From positions 738-64,737 of the forward strand of contig BCIT01000023.1 of NCBI GenBank assembly GCA_001600035.1: 64,000 nucleotides of DNA, in the 5' to 3' direction. This document shows, one piece after another, positions 57,050-64,000 of this stretch (positions are counted from its first letter, which is position 1; every line of letters begins with the position of its first letter). The stretch is from Holtermanniella nyarrowii. Taxonomy: Eukaryota; Basidiomycota; Tremellomycetes; Holtermanniales. The position numbers and the translations under genes are program-made. The notes beneath the pieces were generated by a model. That model saw nothing but the letters and a program-made list of their open reading frames with translations. It did not search any database and was not told where the DNA came from.

Positions 57050-59007
57050 GCGGCCAGATGAGAACATCTGGCTGACTCGGATACGATAGGAGCTACTGCG
57101 GATCCAGAATAGCTGAGCTTTGTCAACCCTTGGGAATAGGCATCACGTCGAGATCGTCATTGACTTCACTAAAGTAGAGGTGGCTCCTGCACGGCAAGCC
57201 TCTGAAAACGGTCAGGGTGCTCAGCAGCGAAAGTCTACGCCATCAGGTTCGGAATGATCTACGCTTTCGCGTAGCTTTATTCGGTAATGGCGGCAATTTG
57301 TCCATCACGGCTGAAGTTGATCGTTGTTGGTCTTTTCAGGCTGATTGCCGCTCGCAGCAATCATCTCAGTCTGGTCATCAGCAATCAGCAATCAGCAATC
57401 AGCAATCAGCAATCAGTGAACTGATGGATGACGTAGCTTTTGTCTGGCTTGTCTGGCATGCCTCGCGTTCGAAAATCACAAAGAGCCCAGAGCCTGAGGC
57501 TTGAGTAGATCTTCGCCTGTCATCCAGGCGGAGCTGCACCTCGGCCACAGGATCGGAGGTGTCGTGTTCGGATCGATGAAATGGCTTCGCACGAGTTCTG
57601 TGAGAGTGTGTCTAGCATCCCAGCTATTTAGCATGGTCTGCGAAAGGGTCCATCCTTTTCTTTCGCCATGGTCATCTACAAGGTACCGGGTTTGTATCTG
57701 GTGTTACAGATCTAAAGAGTCGGACCTACGTAGATGTCGAAAACCTCGTCGAATGATAGTAAAGCAGCTGTACGTGGAGTTTGCCTGTTCTCCTGGCTTG
57801 GGGATGATTTATCTTTTCCAGGAGATCTGGTTGTTGCTTTGCAGCTGCTCATTGTTCGGTGACGGGTGAAAAGGATGAAGCTTTGACGTCTTTCACTTGC
57901 TGTATTTTTTCAAGAGTAACCGATGCTATGCACCGCGGTCTGCTGGGTGACATCAAGCGTATGAACGAGACGGGTTAGCCTCTAGCCCAGAGCGATGTCT
58001 AGAGTCTCAGTTCCTTGCTACTTATCTGACAGTATTTGAAGGCTGTCGTCACAGGTAGTCTACTCATTGCGGTTGTTCAAGCAAACTGGTGACTGATTGA
58101 TGGGTGTCGTTGCTCATGCTGTGTCGTGAGCTGCATGGAGGTAGGCTCATTGCGAGGGTTTTGACTTGTGCGGGAGCTTTTGCTTGCTTTGCGGTGGTGT
58201 AGCACACTGAGCAGCTGAGCGAGACGACTGTCTTTCGTGACTCATACCCGCTTTACAGAGTGTGCAGATGGTTCTCTCCCGCCCGCATTTCAGAAATCAC
58301 TTTTCTGCAAGAGGTCGACGTGAACCATCACAGAGCGCGCCTGAGCGCTCACAATTTTGCTGAGGCCTGCGAATCCCGCAATCGAATGCCTTGATCGTGA
58401 TCCCAAGGTCGTAAGCTGGAGAAAAGCGGTTCAGCTTAGAAATACTTTGCGATCTGTTGCGGAAATGAGCGCGAGGTCGGCGCCCTCCTGCTTCAGAACT
58501 CATGTCTTGCCGCGACTAGGGGCGGCGGCATCGTCTTGTCCAATATGAGCGTCTCCGATTCCTCCGCTTGTCCGCAACGTCCATAATCAGCTTCTCAACC
58601 GTCACTACCAATAGGCAGCCACACCTGACAAACATACCGTTGGGAAGGAGGCCTCCGGTAGTTGAAGGCTGTATAACTGTTTCCTTGCGATCGAGCTCTT
58701 AAGATATCGTGCTGCAGTTCCCTCCTATGTCATTCTCTTCATCCCAAGCTTGCAAGCTGCGAGGCTGGCTATTGTACTACATGGGTGTAGAGCTCATGGC
58801 CTTTGGTCCGTCATCAGATCATGCTGTTGGGTGCGTCACATAGCTTGCTAGCGATTGATCAAATGCTTCGAAAGCTGTGGATTGCCAATACCATCATGAT
58901 TGGTGCGCTTTCCTCCTTGTTGTTATCAGTGATAGAGTTCGCGCGGGACTCCTAGTCCTGCCTGTCCTTCAGGCAGAGTCGTGAATCGCAGTCAGGAACA
59001 ATGACAG
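57050..59007. other. Gene-poor region with a heptanucleotide microsatellite
   Basis: No supported gene in about 2 kb. A TAGCTTGCTAGCG patch at about 58841 resembles one at 52678 in the repeat array, so this may be related decayed sequence, but one short match is weak. The first exon of the BQT4-like gene should lie near the right end. Confidence 0.4.
57377..57417. repeat. (AATCAGC)n microsatellite, about 5 units
   Basis: A perfect run of the 7-base unit AATCAGC, about five copies. Units are too short and spacers absent, so it is not a CRISPR. Confidence 0.9.
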
Positions 59008-60190
59008 CCTCTGCATTACCTTGCACTGAATCAAGCTTGGAAATTAACTATTGCAGTACCCGAGGACACAGCTATCGTCAAATTTCAGACCATAGTTCGC
59101 GAAGGCAAGGAGATCGTGGTCGGTCGCATCAAGGTGCCTACGGTAAGTACATGCGAATGACGCAAGCTAGAACTAATTGGCAGCCCGGTTCCAGCCCTCA
59201 TGCCTTTATTCTCCGCCGCTATGATACTCAATCAGTGTCTCTTACAACAATGTACAAAGTGGCGTTCCCGGAAGCCACCGAAGACGACGAGAAGCGTGAG
59301 ATGGACTGGGTGAGTCTTGTAAATCAAACCTCTAGCTCACTCTTCAGGTCAAGTCTTCATTTGACACTCGCAACACCAACGGTGGGAGAGACTCTGACCA
59401 CGTCAAGCTTGCTGGTCAATGGTGAGCTGCTTCGAATGCCTGTTCTGACTTTTAGGGTCAGCCGCAACTTGGCAATGCACCTCGCTCCCGCCTATGGCCT
59501 CCAGAGGCTTGTTGCTGTACGTGTTACTCGAAGTAGATCTGATCTGACGTGTAGGCTCTATCCCGCGCCGAGCCCGACCCCAGCGTTGCGTATCGCAAGT
59601 CTCAGCGCTCGCAAGCTGCTGCCGATGTCCTTGCGCAAGGGCGGACGCCAGCTTCGGCGGCAGCACCCGCCTCGACAGCCGTTGAAGCACCCGCGCCCAA
59701 GCGTCAGCGCAACAGCAGTCCTCCTGCCTTTGCTAGCCAGGGCTCGCACGCTGTCCAAATCGAAGCCACTACCTCCCTCACCACCCCAACCGGCACTCAG
59801 CTCAACATGGAGGCTGAGATTCTCGCTGCCAAGCAGCTCGTGCTCGACCTGAGGCGCGAGCTTGAAGTGCGCGTGGCCAACGGCGAGCAGCTTGACGCTG
59901 GCTCCAGCTCCACTGCCGTCACCACCGACGGTCGTGGTCGCAAGCGCGGCGTTGTCGAGGTCGAAGAAGATGATGACTTTTCCAACCCCTTGAAAATTGC
60001 AGGTGCCGACCGCGCCATTGTCGGCAATCGTCGTGTCGAGGCCGAGGGCTTGGGTACCAAGATCAAGCGCGCTGCTCTTGGTGCTGCTATCTTTGGTTTG
60101 GGTGTGGGTGCTACGTGAGTCGTTACCGCTTGATTTCAAGACTGACATTATAGCTCTGTTTTCCCTCGTCTGGCGTCAATGTTCCTGTGA
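59008..60190 (+). CDS. BQT4-like KilA-N protein with C-terminal membrane anchor
   Basis: The N-terminal domain matches the APSES/KilA-N type domain of fission yeast Bqt4, an inner nuclear membrane protein that anchors telomeres. Segments in order: VPEDTAIVKFQTIVREGKEI, VVGRIKVPT, HAFILRRYDTQSVSLTTMYK, VAFPEATEDDEKREMDW, VKSSFDTRNTNGG, VKLAGQWVSRNLAMHLAPAY, GLQRLVAALSRAEPDPSVAY. A linker with PKRQRN and GRKRG basic clusters follows, and then a hydrophobic end (KRAALGAAIFGLGVGATS, then VFPRLASMFL) that would be a tail anchor, as in Bqt4. The stop is TGA at 60188. Introns at about 59139, 59310, 59421, 59518 and 60115. The first coding exon was not resolved: the frame upstream of 59008 closes without an ATG, so an exon near 58900-58990 is expected. 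Confidence 0.75.
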
Positions 60191-60701
60191 TCACACGCTG
60201 GTAAGGTTCTGTGTGACTGTCGCTCCATGGCTCATAGTGTAGATAGGTATAGCTAGGCGTTTCCGTGCAGTTAGCTAGCGTCTTGATGGTAGGTAGCTTA
60301 GTCAATGTAAACTAGTTTCGACTCCTTTGCAGCGTTCCCTTGTCGAGCTTGTAAGCGATGGGCGAACCTGACGCAATGAGATATATTTCCAGAGGGTTAA
60401 CCATGTAGAGTCTCTTCCTCCGTTAGCGCATGCGACAGCTCCAACATCGGCGTTCGCACTTGGAACTGTGGCTCCGAACACATTGGACCGCACTGAGTGT
60501 GCTTCCTTGAAGACCGGAGAGCAGCTCGTGGCTTTCTGAAGGAAGCGAGAGGCAGTTGACAAGCTGTCGTTCATCAGGCATCTCAAAGCTCGTGACAAAG
60601 ATCACATCGACTTGGTGGGTGGAAGATATCGCAAACGAACTCATCGCCTCAAACGTTAAGATTGATGCATCTTTCTGAGCTTTCGATATATACTCGCGCG
60701 T
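60191..60701. other. Intergenic region between convergent genes
   Basis: About 510 bases between the BQT4-like stop and the stop of the next minus-strand gene. No gene supported. Confidence 0.5.
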
Positions 60702-61121
60702 CTATAGCTCAATAGACTGTTCCCAATCTAGGATCAGCGAGGCAAGTAGCTTTTCCTGCTCGCTGTCAGAAAGATCCGCGAAAGACCTCGTCGATGATTC
60801 GGTTGCCTCGTTTGTCTCTACATCCATCGGTTCCTCACTGCCGCTGATAGTCCGAGCATGAGGTGACATGCGCTTCCTGTGCGCCGCAGCAGCCGTCTCG
60901 CTCTGTACACGGGCGACGCGCTGCTGTACATTCTCCACGACGTCTTCGTGCGAGCTGGCTTCGGGGCCGTTCGTCTCGATTTTAACGGTATCCTCGAAGT
61001 CTTCCTCGCGATGAGAGATTGAGATCGCTGAGATGATGGCTACCGGCAAGCCTTGCCTTCCAAGAAAGCGGGTGATCAGGCGCAGGGTCTGAGGGATCGA
61101 AAAGTCGGATTTTGATGACAT
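60702..61121 (-). CDS. Unknown 139-residue acidic protein
   Basis: Single open frame of 139 residues. The start is MSSKSDFSIPQTLRLITRFL, followed by a short hydrophobic segment (LPVAIISAISIS), then a long Glu/Asp/Ser/Thr-rich part with one basic cluster (AHRKRMSPHAR) and a C-terminal helix SDSEQEKLLASLILDWEQSI. No family is recognised. Further upstream exons are possible but none is needed. Probably soluble, possibly nuclear. Confidence 0.5.
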   Translation of the reverse strand: MSSKSDFSIPQTLRLITRFLGRQGLPVAIISAISISHREEDFEDTVKIETNGPEASSHEDVVENVQQRVARVQSETAAAAHRKRMSPHARTISGSEEPMDVETNEATESSTRSFADLSDSEQEKLLASLILDWEQSIEL

Positions 61122-61754
61122 GACACCTGCTCCGACTGTCGCGACTGAAAGTCTAATGGGATGGGTTCAAACGAGTAATCGAAGTTGTTGCGATTCCTTT
61201 CATTGCGCTTTCGAAGTCAAAAAGACTGGTTTCAGCCATACAATGGAAGTCGGTTGGCAGTTTTGTTGATGCTAGTCGGGGCCAACGAGCCCCTTGCCAA
61301 GGTTATTAACGACGCTTTGGACTCTGCTGAATACCAAAGGTTTAGCTCTCGAGTTGACAACGCTCACTTGCGTTTAAGCCACAGCCCGTCTGTAACCCGC
61401 ATCCTCGCCGCAATTCACTCGAGCTCACCGCTCCTGTCCAGCTACCTCGCCTGTCATGACATGCTCTAAGGCAGGCTCAACAGTACCTCTTGCTCCTGTC
61501 AGCGCTCAATCAAATGCAAGAGCCTACCCAAACCTCCGCGAGCATTCATCCCGGTTGCATCAGCAGGCTGAGGATTATTCTTCGCGGACAAAACAATCTA
61601 GCCATATGCTCGAGCTCGCTTCATGACCGTCTGGAGACATCCTGCACTGCATAGCCGCTAGGAGGGACTGACTTTGTTGTACTGCGTGCGTTGTAATAGT
61701 GCGAGGTGAATGCACATCCTGACATAACCCTCTTGCGCGTAGTCTCTGCTCGCC
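61122..61754. other. Divergent intergenic region
   Basis: About 630 bases between two divergent genes; it holds both promoters. Open frames inside lack family signals. Confidence 0.45.
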
Positions 61755-62909
61755 ATGAACACAGACGATGACTTTGTACGTGTTTGAGATCAACTTGGCT
61801 GAAGGAGATAGGATCTGTATGGAGACGGACTAATTGAGAATGCGGATCCAACGCTTGGTGTTCTCTCACCAGAGGAGGAGAACGCGCAGATAGCTTCAAC
61901 ATCATTGCCGTTGAGAGATGGACACTTCAGATCTGTGAGTCATCTGCTACTGCGAAGCTGACCCATTCAGGAGGCTGTCAAGACTGTCAGTACTTTGTTT
62001 CTTCCGAGCTGATATGCAGGAACCTCACCGGCCACCAGCTATGGGAGTAACTCTGCCTGCGAAGCCTGAGGAGTCGAGATATGTCTCGAATGCTCAACCG
62101 GGGCAAGATGCTGTGTGTCTGACTGAGTTACACTGGGTACGTCAACCACTGGAGACCTACTGACGAGCAGTGGACATCAGATGAGGATATCAAGCAAGCT
62201 GCTCAAAGTGCTGGAGTGCAGATCGACTACAAGGATATCACGTTCAGTGAGATCAAGCTGACTGGCAAGTCCAAAGGGTACGTGGAGAAACATGCAGCTG
62301 CTGAAGTTTGAAGCCTGGCGTATGTCGTCTGCCGATCACAAGAGGATGCAAGTCGGTTCCGGAATTGGTTCGAGAACAAGTAAGTGATCCGTCTGCGATG
62401 GTTTCTGCTAACATCAAAGCGAGTTCCAAGGGAAGCGGATTGGAGTGGCGCAGACGTCTAGTGCAAGAGGGAATCCATACAAGCAGTTTCAGAATCGAGG
62501 TATGTTGTATTGCGCTCGCTCTCATGTTGATATCAGGTGGCGGAGGCGTCGTCGTGCCCGGAGCACCCAGTGCGCCTCGTAACTATGTACCACGAGGCCG
62601 CGGTCGGGGTGGAGGCGGGCGAGGCGGCGGTGGCATGCAGCATATGGGTGCGCCTCTCAGCGGTTCCGAATGTGGCTGATGATAGGCATGGTCAATCCGA
62701 TGATGGTGCAGCAGCAGATGATGGGCATGGCGGCCATGGGGATGGGGATGGGTATGCAGGGAATGGGGACTGGTTTGGGTCCGTGCAGTGCTCCTGAGCT
62801 AGGTGTACTTGACGCTGACAAACTAGGTCACTTTAATCCTACCTTCTTCGGGCAACAAGGGCAAGGACAAGGACAAGAAGAAGATCGGAAGAGGCCGAGA
62901 ATAGAATGA
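61755..62909 (+). CDS. CFIm68/CPSF6-like RRM protein (pre-mRNA 3' processing)
   Basis: RRM protein of the type found in cleavage factor Im large subunits, which help choose poly(A) sites in the nucleus. The start is MNTDDDF joined to [16 protein letters not shown]. The RRM begins [20 protein letters not shown] and continues [19 protein letters not shown], the conserved RNP region of CPSF6/7 relatives (usual form W-T-T-D-E-D and K-D-I-T-F-S-E-x-K-x-N-G-K-S-K-G). After YVEKHAAAE comes [32 protein letters not shown], then [17 protein letters not shown], an RGG box ([14 protein letters not shown]), a Met/Gly-rich stretch and the end [23 protein letters not shown]. There are at least eight short introns. 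All parts join in frame. Confidence 0.83.
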
Positions 62910-63280
62910 GCTCATGCATTGTACTAGTTCCGATATCCCTCCTCGGTGACTGCTGTGGTGTCGGTACTTTGAGCTTGCCCTTCGCTTTTGAGCGCCGCAC
63001 CTAAAACAGATGCTGGTTTGCCATTTGATTAGTCACGGCGCTTACGAGAGACCCTGACCGAAGTGGCGTGTGGCAGTTGCTGACATTTCGGTGTATTCTC
63101 GTCAACTTTCAAGATACTGCGCAGAGTAGGTTGTCAGATTGCGCAGTGACTTGTGCAGATAAAGCTGCTGCTGACAGAGCTTAGATGCTGACGAGATGTG
63201 ATGAGCGGCTGTATATAGAGATCGTCTTGAAGAGCACACATCTCGCAATTCTTATCCACCTTCACACCTACATCACCAGC
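62910..63280. other. Intergenic region upstream of the NmrA-like gene
   Basis: About 370 bases. TATATAGAG at about 63213 could be a TATA element for the gene starting at 63281, about 65 bases further on. Confidence 0.4.
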
Positions 63281-64000
63281 ATGTCCTCTCCACGCACAAT
63301 CGCACTCATCGGTCATAATGGCAAGATTGGCAAGCCACTCATGCAAGCTCTGGCAGCGCAAAAGACCATCAAGGTCCGTGTTCTTCATCGCGCAAACTCG
63401 GACATCAGTTCCATCCCCGAGGGTGTCGACTCTGTCGAGGCAGTCGAAGTCGACTTTGCAGATGTGGCTGCCTTGACTAAAGCTCTCCAAGGCGTTGATA
63501 TTATCTCGTACGTCTTCCGTCTTGCCTTGTTAGGATCGCTGACGATGCTATCCCAGATCATGCGTCGGCGGCCAAACACCCAAGCCATACCTTGCTCAGC
63601 TTGCTCTCATCGACGCAGCAGTCGCAGCCAAAGTCACCTACTTTCTCCCCTCCAACTTTGGCCCGGCGTATTCACCTGAAGAGGCCGCAACGTATACTGT
63701 CGCCGATATCAAGTCACAAGTCGCTCAGAAGCTGGCAGAGTCGAACATCACTTCCATCAATGTCCATACCAGTGCCTTTGCCGAGTTTGCCTTCGGTTAC
63801 ACGTACGTCAAGCTCCGGTCCAGAGTTTTGGGCTGACACGAGCAGCATCCTCGGCATCGATATCAAACAGAACACCCTCCAGGTCCCCGGTCGCGATAAC
63901 AAGAACTCGATTGAATTCAAGTAAGTCCGCCTCGTCGGTGCGCTTACTGACTTTAGCTCCATGGGCTACATCGTCAAGACACTTGCAGCTTTCTTAGTCT
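63281..64000 (+). CDS. NmrA-like/isoflavone-reductase-like NAD(P)-binding protein (partial)
   Basis: Rossmann-fold protein of the NmrA/isoflavone reductase group, which act either as NADPH-dependent reductases or as redox-sensing regulators. The start MSSPRTIALIGHNGKIGKPL carries the GxxGxxG-type dinucleotide loop (GHNGKIG). VRVLHRANSDI follows, with an Arg in the position that binds the NADP phosphate. Then VDFADVAALTKALQGVDII joins across an intron to S-SCVGGQTPKPYLAQLALIDA, AAKVTYFLPSNFGPAYS (the LPSxFG hallmark) and AFAEFAFGYT. Introns lie at about 63509, 63803 and 63921. The gene runs off the right end of the window, so the C-terminal substrate part is missing. Confidence 0.85.

Noticed and set aside
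57377-57417. Regular short repeats that might be taken for a CRISPR
   Set aside because: Seven-base units without spacers in a eukaryotic genome; a simple microsatellite.

Overview
The window looks like nuclear DNA of a basidiomycete fungus. Genes are packed on both strands and split by many short introns, mostly about 35 to 60 bases, with GT donors and a CTGAC or CTGAT branch-like motif just before the AG. Several of the proteins are specifically fungal: a Zn(II)2Cys6 regulator, a BQT4-like KilA-N protein, an Msy-type channel, Gir2 and Mrt4. I cannot fix the order or genus from sequence alone. All splice models were made by eye from reading frames and splice signals.

Left part (1-27 kb). 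The left edge holds the C-terminal part of a mobile-element tyrosine recombinase. Then come signal peptidase subunit SPC2 facing a small membrane protein across a very short spacer, a large low-complexity protein of unknown function, a nuclear NLS-bearing protein, a full-length ABCC transporter with about 30 introns, a Zn2Cys6 transcription factor on the same strand just after it, a DUF1275 membrane protein and an EF-hand/MscS channel.

Middle (27-50 kb). The genes are GIR2 and XPA/RAD14 (divergent), an unknown membrane protein, a DUF1752 (AreA/Mks1-type) regulator, a degenerate RNase III-fold protein whose 5' end is tandemly duplicated, the chaperonin pair HSP10 and HSP60 (divergent, sharing one promoter), coatomer alpha (COPA), and a long glutamine-rich RGG protein with repeated dsRNA-binding-like units.

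Right part (50-64 kb). A gene-poor stretch at about 50.5-54.0 kb is made of very diverged tandem copies of a unit of about 1.3 kb. It is followed by a methyltransferase with a likely GC-AG intron, MRT4, a 53-residue protein with a strong-looking promoter, another gene-poor stretch, a BQT4-like tail-anchored protein, a short unknown protein, a CFIm68/CPSF6-like RRM protein, and an NmrA-like reductase cut by the window end.

Most genes are unlinked housekeeping functions (secretion, COPI traffic, mitochondrial folding, ribosome assembly, DNA repair, mRNA 3'-end processing). Two neighbour relations look functional: HSP10/HSP60 sharing a promoter, and the ABCC exporter next to a Zn2Cys6 regulator. 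I saw no tRNA, rRNA or CRISPR.
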